Origin: an uncultured Ellagibacter sp.
Lineage (GTDB): Bacteria > Actinomycetota > Coriobacteriia > Coriobacteriales > Eggerthellaceae
DNA: 64,000 nucleotides
Direction of reading: 5' to 3'
NCBI GenBank assembly: GCA_934663775.1
Contig: CAKUKU010000005.1
Span: 1 to 64,000 of the forward strand
Each line of letters starts with the position of its first letter. Positions within the stretch are counted from its first letter, which is position 1. The notes under the pieces were generated by a model, which had not been told where the DNA came from, searched no databases, and saw nothing but the letters and a program-made list of their open reading frames with translations. Of this stretch, positions 27,128-35,556 are shown in pieces. Made by a program: the position numbers and the translations under genes.

Positions 27128-28747
27128 TTACTTGAGCTTCGCGTCCTGGAAGTAAAGACCGGTGGTCGGGCTGGGCTGGAAGCCTTCGATCTTGTCTGCC
27201 CAGTAGCCGGTGATTACCTTCTTATGGAACAGCGGGTACAGCGGCACTTCCTCGGCGATGATGTCGAAGCACTTGTTGTATGCCTGCTGGCGTGCGCCCT
27301 CGTCGGTCGCCTTGCGGGCCTGCTCGAGGTAGTCGTTGAATTCGTCGCACTTGCCGTCGCCGGCCTTAGCCCAGCAGGAGCGGCCCTGGCACCAGTCGGT
27401 GTTCTTGCCGTAGAACCAGGACAGATGCACGTCGGCGTTGGTGCCGAAGCAGGAGACGTCGCCAGGGGCCAAGAACACGTCGTAAGCGAGCTCGGAGCCG
27501 TCCTTGGAAGGGGCGAGCGCGGGGTAGGGGGCAGCCTGAACGTCGAGCGTGCAGGTCATGCCGACTGCCTGGAGATCCTGCTGGATTTGAGCCGCGAGAT
27601 CTTTGATCCAGTTGTCGATCACAAGCAGCGTGAAGGAGAGGTTCTCCTGACCCGCTTCCTTGAGCAGGGACTTTGCCTTGTCGGGATCGTACTTGTAGAC
27701 GGTGGAAGCCTCGTGATATGCCGGGTTGTCCTTCGGCAGATAGCTCGTGAGGGTTTCGGCATTGCCGCCGAGCTGGTTGGAGATGAGCTTGTCGTAGTCG
27801 ATGGCGTAGAAGAATGCCTGACGCACGCGCTTGTCGTTGAAGGGCGCCTTCTGGCAGTTGAACATGAGGAAGCCGATGCCGTAGCTGCTGACGCTCTCGA
27901 CAGTGACGCCGGCGCCCACGAGCTGGTCGCTGTTAGCGAACGGGATGTTCTCGCCAGCAACGGCGGTGCCTTCCTGAAGGGCGGTCACGCGAGCGGTGTT
28001 GTCGACGCGGACGAGCCACTGCATGGCGTCGGCGTTCGCCGGCTTAGCGCCGTTGTAGTTGTCGTTCGGCTTGAAGTTGAGCTCGCCGCCGTCCTCGCCG
28101 TTGCAGTCGCCGAACGCCCAGGCGCCGGAACCCAGCGGCGGGGTGGACATGGAGTCCTTGGTGATTTCGCTTGCCGGGAACACGCGGCACAGGGACAGGC
28201 GCTCTTTGAGCAGGCTATCGCTGTCGACGCAAGGGTAGGCGAGTTTGAAGGAGACCGTGGAGGCGTCCTTGGCGGTCGCGCCGTCGATGAAGGAGAGCAT
28301 GTCCTTGTAGGTGGCGTTGGCCTTGTTGGCCTCGACGACGGCGACGACGTCGTCGGCGGTCACCTCGGAACCGTCGGAGTACTTAGCGCCCTGGCGAATC
28401 GCGACTTCGTACTCGGTATCGGAAACCTTCGTCGGCTCGCCTGCCGCAAGCGCGGCCTCGGTCTTGCCGGTGAAATAATTGAGCTCGTAGAGACCCTCAA
28501 GGCAATGCTGGATAGCCGGGAGCATGAGAGCGGAGCTCGCGCCGACGGGGTTGTAGTTGGCGTTCTTGTAGCTGCAGGCAGCGACAATGGTGCCGCCCTT
28601 CTTGCCGGAGTCGCTCGTGGACTTCGAGCCGTCGTCTTTCTTCTCGCTTGATCCGCCACCGCAGCCGGTCAGCGAAAGCGCGGCGAGCGCACCGGCGGCG
28701 GTGGCGCCGGCGACGAAGGAGCGACGAGTGAGTTTCACTTGTTCCAT
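27128..28747 (-). CDS. ABC substrate-binding lipoprotein (SBP family 5; candidate sialic acid binder)
   Basis: 539 residues from ATG 28747, with GGAGGG upstream. The signal has both a twin-arginine motif (LTRRSFVAG) and a lipobox LTGC with C29 as the lipidated residue, so it is probably Tat-exported and membrane anchored. The mature part is a family 5 (Opp/Dpp) binding protein. The family mainly binds peptides and nickel, but SatA-type members bind sialic acid; ligand specificity cannot be read directly. It is followed by a strong terminator, separating it from the permease genes. Confidence 0.85.
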   Translation of the reverse strand: MEQVKLTRRSFVAGATAAGALAALSLTGCGGGSSEKKDDGSKSTSDSGKKGGTIVAACSYKNANYNPVGASSALMLPAIQHCLEGLYELNYFTGKTEAALAAGEPTKVSDTEYEVAIRQGAKYSDGSEVTADDVVAVVEANKANATYKDMLSFIDGATAKDASTVSFKLAYPCVDSDSLLKERLSLCRVFPASEITKDSMSTPPLGSGAWAFGDCNGEDGGELNFKPNDNYNGAKPANADAMQWLVRVDNTARVTALQEGTAVAGENIPFANSDQLVGAGVTVESVSSYGIGFLMFNCQKAPFNDKRVRQAFFYAIDYDKLISNQLGGNAETLTSYLPKDNPAYHEASTVYKYDPDKAKSLLKEAGQENLSFTLLVIDNWIKDLAAQIQQDLQAVGMTCTLDVQAAPYPALAPSKDGSELAYDVFLAPGDVSCFGTNADVHLSWFYGKNTDWCQGRSCWAKAGDGKCDEFNDYLEQARKATDEGARQQAYNKCFDIIAEEVPLYPLFHKKVITGYWADKIEGFQPSPTTGLYFQDAKLK

Positions 28748-29227
28748 AGGATTACCCTCCAACTTTTGTCTTTCGGGGATGTCCCCCGTAAAGCCCATGT
28801 GCCTTCCTTTTGCACACGAACGCTTCATATTATCTTCGAAATCGCTTGATAAATAAAGGGGAAGTAAAGGATTTGGGCTATCTTGTTCGAAAGTTGTTAC
28901 ATGGGGCGACAACGTTGCGAGCCGCGCGCAATGCTACTGATTTAGTGCCGTTTGACCAGCGCGAAGGTTCCCCGCGCCCCTTTTCTCGAAAATCGACAGC
29001 CCGCTCGTGGCCGGTCTGCCGCCCGCGCGTTTCTCGGGCGCCTCGCGGCGCCCCCATTTACCGAAGCGTGGCAACCTTGCAAGCGCCGTTTTCCGCTGCA
29101 GGCGAGTGGAGCGCGCCCGCGCTGCTACCATTTCATATGTCTACTAGAACAGACGAGATTGTGCACGAGGGCGCGGGGGCTGCCTTACGCGCCTTTGCCC
29201 TTCCGTATTTACCTGAGGAGAGTGAGC

Positions 29228-32200
29228 ATGGCACGAGAATTCAAGTCGATGGACGGTAACTCCGCGGCGGCGTACGTTTCCTATGCGTTCACCGAGGTGG
29301 CGGGCATTTACCCCATCACGCCTTCGAGCCCCATGGCTGACCTGGTTGATCAGTGGTCCGCCCAGGGCAAGAAGAACATCTTCGGCACGCGCGTGAAGGT
29401 GTGCGAGATGCAATCGGAGGGCGGCGCCTCGGGCACCATGCACGGCTCGCTCGCGGCGGGCGCGCTCACCACGTCCTACACCGCGTCCCAGGGCCTGCTC
29501 CTCATGATCCCCAACATGTACAAGATGGCAGGCGAGCTTCTCCCCGGCGTCTTGCACGTCTCTGCGCGCACCGTGGCCACCCAGGCGCTGAACATCTTCG
29601 GCGATCACTCCGACGTCATGGCCTGCCGCCAGACCGGCTTTGCCATGCTCGCCGAGGGCAACGTGCAGGAAATCATGGACTTGGCCCCGGTGGCTCATCT
29701 GGCCGCCATCAAGGGACGCGTCCCGTTCTTGAACTTCTTCGACGGCTTCCGCACCTCGCACGAGGTCCAGAAGGTGGCGTGCTGGGATTACGCCGACCTG
29801 GCGGACATGTGCGACATGGACGCGGTGCAGGCGTTTCGCGACCACTCGCTCAACCCCGAGCGCCCCTCCATGCGCGGCAGCCACGAGAACGGCGACATCT
29901 TCTTCCAGCACCGCGAGGCATGCAATTCCTTCTACGACGCGCTTCCCGCGATCGTTGAGGACTACATGCACCAGATCAACGCCAAGCTCGGCACCAACTA
30001 CGAGCTGTTCAACTACTATGGTGCGCCCGACGCCGACCGCGTGATCGTGGCTATGGGCTCGTTCTGCGACGTGGCCGAGGAGGTCATCGACTACCTGAAC
30101 GCCCACGGCGAGAAGGTGGGCCTGGTGAAGGTTCGCCTGTACCGCCCGTTTGTGACGAGCAAATTCGTCGAGGCTCTTCCCGCCACGGTGAAGAAGATCG
30201 CCGTGCTCGATCGTACGAAGGAGCCGGGCAGCGTCGGCGAGCCTTTGTACATGGATGTGCTGAACGCGCTCGCCATCGAGGGCCGCTCGGGCATCACCGT
30301 TGTTGGCGGCCGCTATGGTTTGGGCTCTAAGGATACCCCGCCCGCGTCCGCGTTCGCCGTGTTCGCGGAACTCGCGAAAGACGAGCCCCGCCGCCAGTTC
30401 ACCATCGGCATCGTCGACGATGTGACCAACCTCTCGCTGCCCGAGGATCCCAACTGCCCGAACACTGCGGCCCCCGGCACCATCGAGTGCAAGTTCTGGG
30501 GCTTGGGCGGCGACGGCACGGTCGGCGCGAACAAGAACTCCATCAAGATCATCGGCGACCACACCGACAAGTACGTGCAGGCCTACTTCCAGTACGATTC
30601 CAAGAAGACGGGCGGCGTGACCATCAGCCACCTGCGCTTCGGCGACAGCCCCATCAGAAGCCCCTACTATATTAATAAAGCCGACTTCGTCGCTTGCCAC
30701 AACCCCAGCTACATCACGAAGGACTTCCCCATCGTGAAGGACGTGAAGCCGGGCGGCACGTTCATGATCAACTGCCAGTGGACGGCCGAAGAGCTCGCGC
30801 ATCACTTGTCCGCCGAGGCCAAGCGCTACATCGCGAAAAACGATGTGCAGCTCTACACGATCAACGCGATCGATCTGGCCATCGAGATTGGCATGGGCAA
30901 GCGCACGAACACTATCCTGCAGTCGGCGTTCTTCACGCTTGCCGGCGTGCTTCCGCAGGCTGAGGCCATCCAGTACATGAAGGACGCGGCAACGAAGTCG
31001 TACCTGAAGAAGGGCCAGGCCATCGTCGACATGAACCACAAGGCGATCGACGCCGGCGCCACCGCCTTCGTGAAGATCGACGTGCCCGCCGACTGGGCGG
31101 ACGCCACCGACGACGCGATCGCCCCCGAACTTGAGGGCGCGCCCGCACTCGTGAAGCAGGTGCGCGAGGTCATGGAGCCCGTCGGCCGCATGGACGGCGA
31201 CTCGTTGCCCGTCTCCGCGTTCATCGGGCACGAGGACGGCCAGTTCGAGCAGGGCGCTTCCGCCTACGAGAAGCGCGGCGTCGCCGTGAGCGTTCCCAAG
31301 TGGGAATCCTCCACCTGCATCCAGTGCAACCAGTGCGCCTTCGTATGTCCGCACGCAACCATTCGCCCCTACGCGCTTACCGAGGAAGAAATTGCCGCGG
31401 CGCCTGAGAACCTGGCGGCCATCCCGATGAAGGGCAAGCTCAAGGACGTCTACCGCTACACGCTCGCCGTCTCGCCGCTCGACTGCATGGGCTGCGGCGT
31501 GTGCATCGGCGTGTGCCCCACGAACTCGCTTGCCATGGTTCCCGCCGAGGGCGAGCTCGCCGAGCAGGACGTGTTCGACTACTGCGTGGCGAAGGTTGCC
31601 GACAAGCCCGAGGTGCAGGACAACACCGTGAAGGGCAGCCAGTTCAAACAGCCGCTTCTCGAGTTCTCCGGCTCCTGCGCGGGCTGCGCCGAGACATCCT
31701 ACGCGCGCCTGGTGACCCAGCTCTTCGGCGACCGCATGTTTATCTCGAACGCTACTGGATGCTCTTCGATCTGGGGCGGGCCTGCGGCGACCTCGCCGTA
31801 CACGGTCAACAAGGAAGGCCACGGCCCTGCGTGGGCGAACTCGCTGTTCGAGGACAACGCCGAGCACGGCTACGGCATGCTGCAGGGACACGCGGCCGTT
31901 CGTCAGATGGTAATCGAGGAAACCGAGCAGCTGCTCGCCGTCGGCGTGCCCGAGGGCACGGCTGCCGCAGCGCAGGCGTGGCTCGATGCGCGCGATGACT
32001 CTGCGGCTTCGAAAAATGCTTCCGCCGCTTTCGTGGCCGAGCTTGAGAAGCTTGCGGAAGGCGAAGGAGAGGCGGCGGCGCTTGCGGCCAAGATCCTCGC
32101 GAACAAGGATTATCTCACCAAGAAATCCATCTGGATCTTCGGCGGCGACGGCTGGGCCTACGACATCGGCTACGGCGGACTCGACCATGTGCTCGCGTCC

Positions 32201-32776
32201 GGCGAGGACGTGAACGTGTTCGTTTTCGATACCGAGGTGTACTCCAACACCGGCGGCCAGGCATCAAAGGCGTCCAACATCGGCCAGGTTGCGCAGTTCG
32301 CGGCGGCGGGCAAGAACATCGCCAAGAAGAGTCTCGCCGAAATCGCCATGCAGTACGGCTACGTGTACGTGGCGCAGGTCGCCATGGGCGCGAAGCCGGC
32401 GCAGACGATCAAGGCCATCGCTGAGGCGGAGGCGTATCCGGGACCGTCGCTCATCATCGGCTACTCTCCCTGCGAGATGCACGCCATCAAGGGCGGCATG
32501 AAGAACTGCCAGGAGGAGATGAAGAAGGCTGTCGATTGCGGGTACTGGAACCTCTTCCGTTACAACCCGGCGGCTCCCGCGGGCAAGAAGTTCACTCTCG
32601 ATTGCAAGGAGCCTGCTGGCGGTTACCAGGAGTTCCTCATGAACGAGGCGCGCTACAGCCGACTCACGCGCGAGTTCCCCGAGCGCGCAGCCGAGCTCTT
32701 CGAGCGCAACGAGGAAGCAGCGATCGAGCGTTACAACCATCTGGTGAAGCTGAAGGAGCTCTACGCCGAGGACTAA
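29228..32776 (+). CDS. nifJ: Pyruvate:ferredoxin (flavodoxin) oxidoreductase, single chain
   Basis: 1182 residues from ATG 29228 with GAGGAGAG upstream; the open frame further upstream is leader. It oxidises pyruvate with CoA to acetyl-CoA and CO2, reducing ferredoxin. Domains in order: pyruvate-binding domain (YPITPSSPMAD near 20), central gamma domain, two 4Fe-4S motifs (CIQCNQC near 697 and CMGCGVC near 752), then the TPP domain with proximal-cluster CAGCAE near 817 and GDGWAYDIG near 974. The enzyme is oxygen sensitive, fitting an anaerobe. It is monocistronic and divergent from the binding-protein gene. The 480-bp gap before it holds no gene I can support. Confidence 0.97.
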   Translation: MAREFKSMDGNSAAAYVSYAFTEVAGIYPITPSSPMADLVDQWSAQGKKNIFGTRVKVCEMQSEGGASGTMHGSLAAGALTTSYTASQGLLLMIPNMYKMAGELLPGVLHVSARTVATQALNIFGDHSDVMACRQTGFAMLAEGNVQEIMDLAPVAHLAAIKGRVPFLNFFDGFRTSHEVQKVACWDYADLADMCDMDAVQAFRDHSLNPERPSMRGSHENGDIFFQHREACNSFYDALPAIVEDYMHQINAKLGTNYELFNYYGAPDADRVIVAMGSFCDVAEEVIDYLNAHGEKVGLVKVRLYRPFVTSKFVEALPATVKKIAVLDRTKEPGSVGEPLYMDVLNALAIEGRSGITVVGGRYGLGSKDTPPASAFAVFAELAKDEPRRQFTIGIVDDVTNLSLPEDPNCPNTAAPGTIECKFWGLGGDGTVGANKNSIKIIGDHTDKYVQAYFQYDSKKTGGVTISHLRFGDSPIRSPYYINKADFVACHNPSYITKDFPIVKDVKPGGTFMINCQWTAEELAHHLSAEAKRYIAKNDVQLYTINAIDLAIEIGMGKRTNTILQSAFFTLAGVLPQAEAIQYMKDAATKSYLKKGQAIVDMNHKAIDAGATAFVKIDVPADWADATDDAIAPELEGAPALVKQVREVMEPVGRMDGDSLPVSAFIGHEDGQFEQGASAYEKRGVAVSVPKWESSTCIQCNQCAFVCPHATIRPYALTEEEIAAAPENLAAIPMKGKLKDVYRYTLAVSPLDCMGCGVCIGVCPTNSLAMVPAEGELAEQDVFDYCVAKVADKPEVQDNTVKGSQFKQPLLEFSGSCAGCAETSYARLVTQLFGDRMFISNATGCSSIWGGPAATSPYTVNKEGHGPAWANSLFEDNAEHGYGMLQGHAAVRQMVIEETEQLLAVGVPEGTAAAAQAWLDARDDSAASKNASAAFVAELEKLAEGEGEAAALAAKILANKDYLTKKSIWIFGGDGWAYDIGYGGLDHVLASGEDVNVFVFDTEVYSNTGGQASKASNIGQVAQFAAAGKNIAKKSLAEIAMQYGYVYVAQVAMGAKPAQTIKAIAEAEAYPGPSLIIGYSPCEMHAIKGGMKNCQEEMKKAVDCGYWNLFRYNPAAPAGKKFTLDCKEPAGGYQEFLMNEARYSRLTREFPERAAELFERNEEAAIERYNHLVKLKELYAED

Positions 32777-32809
32777 CGAGGCGGAATAGCTTAGACCGAA
32801 GCGCATAGA

Positions 32810-32843
32810 GAGGGCGCGGTTCTCGCAAGGGGGCCGCGCCCTC
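32810..32843 (+). terminator. Terminator-like hairpin after the oxidoreductase gene
   Basis: A perfect 10-bp stem GAGGGCGCGG with its complement across a 14-base loop; only a short pyrimidine run follows. Confidence 0.6.
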
Positions 32844-32893
32844 CTTCGTTATGTGGGTTTTTCACGTTCGGAAAACGAGGCGGCGCGCCGCAC

Positions 32894-32941
32894 TCCCATC
32901 GATGATTTCTGTCCACGAGACCCCAATTCTCAAGAAGAAGG
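32894..32941. repeat. Dispersed repeat, partial copy C
   Basis: Right arm (CATCGATGATTTCTGTCCAC) plus the tail CCCCAATTCTCAAGAAGAAGG. It matches the right arm and tail of copies A and B; I found no left arm. The 32844-33102 gap has no other feature. Confidence 0.55.
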
Positions 32942-33102
32942 CCTCGCGGGCAGAAGCACTTTCTTGACGGCTTTCCGCGCGCAATGCTTCGCGATTAGGT
33001 ATCATATTCGCTACAGGATTATCGCTTCGCCGCAGCTTCCACATGCCGACCTTGTGCGGTGCTCAACTCCGCTGCGACTTGTCATCGACGAGGAGGCCTC
33101 TC

Positions 33103-33930
33103 TTGCAGAGCATGCCCACCGCCCAGGAATGGTGCGATTTTTACCGAAGCGCCGACAAGAACGCCGACAAAACCCTTGATGAACTCAGGGTGCGCTGGAA
33201 CGAGACGGCGCCCCACTATGCTCATAAGAATCGGCGCAGCAGCTATCTCGCGCAGCTCACCGAGCTGCTCGCGCTCGCACCGGGCGAGAGCGTCCTCGAT
33301 ATGGGCTGCGGCCCTGGCGTGCTCAGCATTCCGTTGGCGAAAAAGGGCCACGATGTAGTGGCTGTCGACTTCTCGGATGGGATGCTCGGGGAGCTGTGGC
33401 GGGCGGTTGCCGAAGCCGGCGTCGAGGAGCGCTTCTCCATCTTCCGCCGCGCATGGCAGGAGAGCTGGGATGGCATTCCCCAAGCTGACGTGGCGATTTC
33501 GTCGCGCTCCCTCACGACCCACGACATCCAAGATGCCGTCGCCAAGCTCGAGTCCAAGGCGAAAAGCCGCGTTGTGGTCACCACTGCTTGCGGCGAGGTG
33601 CCGTGGATCGATGCCCGCGTGGAGCGCGCCTTGGGTCGCGAGATCACGCCGCCCCAGCTCGCGAGGGATTTTGCCGTGCTGCTGAACTACCTGCTGGGAA
33701 GTGGGCGCCTGCCTGAGGTTCGCTACATCGAGGTGCCGCGCGTGCCGCAATCGGATAGTGCCGACGAGCTCAAGGCGTTTCTCGCCAAGGCGGCGGACGT
33801 GAGGCCCGAGGAGCGCCCTCTGCTCGACGCGTTCTTCGACGAGCATGTGAAGGAACGCCCTGGCGGCGGCGTCATGATGGACTACACTCAGGAGACGCGC
33901 TGGGCCGTCCTTTGTTGGAGGCCGCTTTAG
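33103..33930 (+). CDS. Class I SAM-dependent methyltransferase
   Basis: About 275 residues. A TTG at 33103 has GGAGG six bases upstream, whereas the ATG at 33112 is 15 bases from it; I chose TTG, but the difference is three residues. Motif I is VLDMGCGPGVLS and the acidic residue of motif II lies in VVAVDFSDGML. The N-terminal WNETAPHYAH resembles many small-molecule methyltransferases of anaerobes. The substrate is unknown and neighbours give no hint. Confidence 0.8.
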   Translation: MQSMPTAQEWCDFYRSADKNADKTLDELRVRWNETAPHYAHKNRRSSYLAQLTELLALAPGESVLDMGCGPGVLSIPLAKKGHDVVAVDFSDGMLGELWRAVAEAGVEERFSIFRRAWQESWDGIPQADVAISSRSLTTHDIQDAVAKLESKAKSRVVVTTACGEVPWIDARVERALGREITPPQLARDFAVLLNYLLGSGRLPEVRYIEVPRVPQSDSADELKAFLAKAADVRPEERPLLDAFFDEHVKERPGGGVMMDYTQETRWAVLCWRPL

Positions 33931-33972
33931 TCGCGGCCGCTCGCATGCCAACGTAAGAATGCCATGCGCAGC

Positions 33973-34001
33973 TTCGTGCGGCAAAGCGCGTCCCGTATAA
34001 T
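33973..34001 (+). promoter_or_regulatory. Promoter of the 34039 gene
   Basis: TTCGTG, 17-bp spacer, TATAAT at 33996-34001. Confidence 0.55.
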
Positions 34002-34038
34002 GATTCCCATGCGATAGATGCAATCGAAAGGGGCGTGC

Positions 34039-35244
34039 ATGGCAGACAAGAACGACAAGGGCTACGGCGTTCCCGCGGCTCCCGCTGTGCCTGCCTCCCC
34101 TGCGAAGCCTGCGGCTCCCGCGGCACCTGCCGGGCGGCCGGGGAAGTCCGCGGACAACGCTTCGCCTGGCGTTCGGGAGCTATCCGCGAAAGAGCGCATA
34201 GATGCCTGTCGACGCGAGCTCGAAAAGAAGCTTGCCGCTAAGGCGACTGCGGGTGCCCCTGAGGTTCGCAAGAACTCGCCTTCGACGGCGTCCCGTGCAG
34301 ATGAGAGAGCATCTTCGCAGGTGGGAAGCTCATCGACGCGCACTGTTTCTCCTGCAGGAACGGACAGGCGTCCTGCGGCGGCGCCGTTCTTGGAGGAGCA
34401 TCCCCATCCGAAAGGCGTTTCCGACCGCCTGCGCCAAACCATTGCGCACACGACGTCGGGGCGGCCGAAGGATGCGTTCGGCAAGGGAATGAAAAAGCCC
34501 CATGCGACGGTCGGGGCAGAAGGCGGCAAGCCCGCTTCGCCCGAAGAGGCTCCTAAGAAGAAGTCCTGTCTCGGCTCCATCTTCGGCATCATCATCGCCC
34601 TTATCTTGCTCTCCCAGGTCGGAGGGTGTGTGGCGTCTTGCGTGGGGGATATCCTCGATTCGTTTGACGATTATACCTCGAGCTGGTTTGAGGACTCGGG
34701 CTCGGAGCGTCGGGACGACTCCTCTAGTTCCATGTACAGTTTCTCCAACGATGAAGCCGACGAGGCTGCGGCGCTTGCGTGCGCGCGCGATGCTTTGGCG
34801 TCGCTCGATTCGCGAGAGAAGATCGTCGACCACATTGCTCAAGGGATAAATGCGAGATACGTCGAGATGCTCGGGTTCTCCGCCGACGATGCGGGCGTCG
34901 ATTCGAAGGAGCTTGCGCGCTGGTTCATCGAGGGGGCTTCATGCACGGTCGGCGATGACGATGTCTTCGTCTACACCGACGGTACGGCCGACGTGTTCGC
35001 CGATTGCACGAGTGTTCCGGTATACAGCTTCGTGTCGGCGGTTGACGATGCGGCGCGATCGTTCGCAGCGGGCTCGCGCACTCCCGCAAAGCAGCAGGTT
35101 GCTGCGGCAACGGAGACGGCGAAGGAGCATGTGAGCTCCGAGTACGCCTTCATCATGTTCTCGCTTGTCAAGACCGACGCTGGTTGGGTGCTCGATGAGG
35201 ATGACTTCGTTGGCAACACTGCCGACCATCTATTTGGATTGTAA
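34039..35244 (+). CDS. Membrane-anchored protein of unknown function
   Basis: 401 residues from ATG 34039 with GAAAGGGG upstream. Residues 1-175 are low complexity, rich in Pro, Ala and Lys, and presumably disordered. One membrane segment at about 183-208 (GSIFGIIIALILLSQVGGCV) follows, then an acidic Ser/Asp linker and a compact domain of roughly 150 residues. The topology suggests a cytoplasmic tail and an outside domain. I recognise no family. The small zinc-ribbon gene starts 11 bp later, so the two are probably co-transcribed. Confidence 0.65.
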   Translation: MADKNDKGYGVPAAPAVPASPAKPAAPAAPAGRPGKSADNASPGVRELSAKERIDACRRELEKKLAAKATAGAPEVRKNSPSTASRADERASSQVGSSSTRTVSPAGTDRRPAAAPFLEEHPHPKGVSDRLRQTIAHTTSGRPKDAFGKGMKKPHATVGAEGGKPASPEEAPKKKSCLGSIFGIIIALILLSQVGGCVASCVGDILDSFDDYTSSWFEDSGSERRDDSSSSMYSFSNDEADEAAALACARDALASLDSREKIVDHIAQGINARYVEMLGFSADDAGVDSKELARWFIEGASCTVGDDDVFVYTDGTADVFADCTSVPVYSFVSAVDDAARSFAAGSRTPAKQQVAAATETAKEHVSSEYAFIMFSLVKTDAGWVLDEDDFVGNTADHLFGL

Positions 35245-35255
35245 GGAGCCTTGCG

Positions 35256-35465
35256 ATGAGGATTCCGAGCGAGGTTGCCATCAAAGCGCAGGCACTCAGG
35301 ATAGGAAACGGCGTGAGCGTTCCTGCCATCCTGTTCGCCTGCGGCGCGTGCGGGCGCGTGCTCAAACTCGGCGAAGGCTCGCGCACCTGCCCTGACTGCG
35401 GAAGCCACGACATCGAGACCCGCGTCGACCCCACGCGCAGCGTCGTCGTTCGGCGCGCGTGTTGA
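35256..35465 (+). CDS. Small zinc-ribbon protein
   Basis: 69 residues with AAGGAG upstream. Two CxxC pairs at C29/C32 and C45/C48 make a zinc ribbon of the kind found in hydrogenase-maturation or rubrerythrin-like tails and in many orphan proteins. The C-terminus is basic. It follows the membrane protein gene closely; function unknown. Confidence 0.7.
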   Translation: MRIPSEVAIKAQALRIGNGVSVPAILFACGACGRVLKLGEGSRTCPDCGSHDIETRVDPTRSVVVRRAC

Positions 35466-35544
35466 GGCTAGGGGCCTCTGCCGGTCTGGCGGGAAATACA
35501 GTAAGAATCTTCGACCTCTTCTTTAATTGGTACATATGTTCGTG

Positions 35545-35550
35545 TATACT
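35545..35550 (+). promoter_or_regulatory. -10 element giving a probable leaderless addB mRNA
   Basis: TATACT ends 6 bases before ATG 35557, so the expected transcription start coincides with the start codon; no ribosome binding site precedes it. Confidence 0.5.
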
Positions 35551-35556
35551 GAACCT

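Noticed and set aside
29144..32188. A 1014-codon minus-strand frame opposite the pyruvate oxidoreductase gene
   Set aside because: Low-complexity Ala/Arg/His/Val-rich translation that mirrors the codon bias of the real gene; no recognisable domain.
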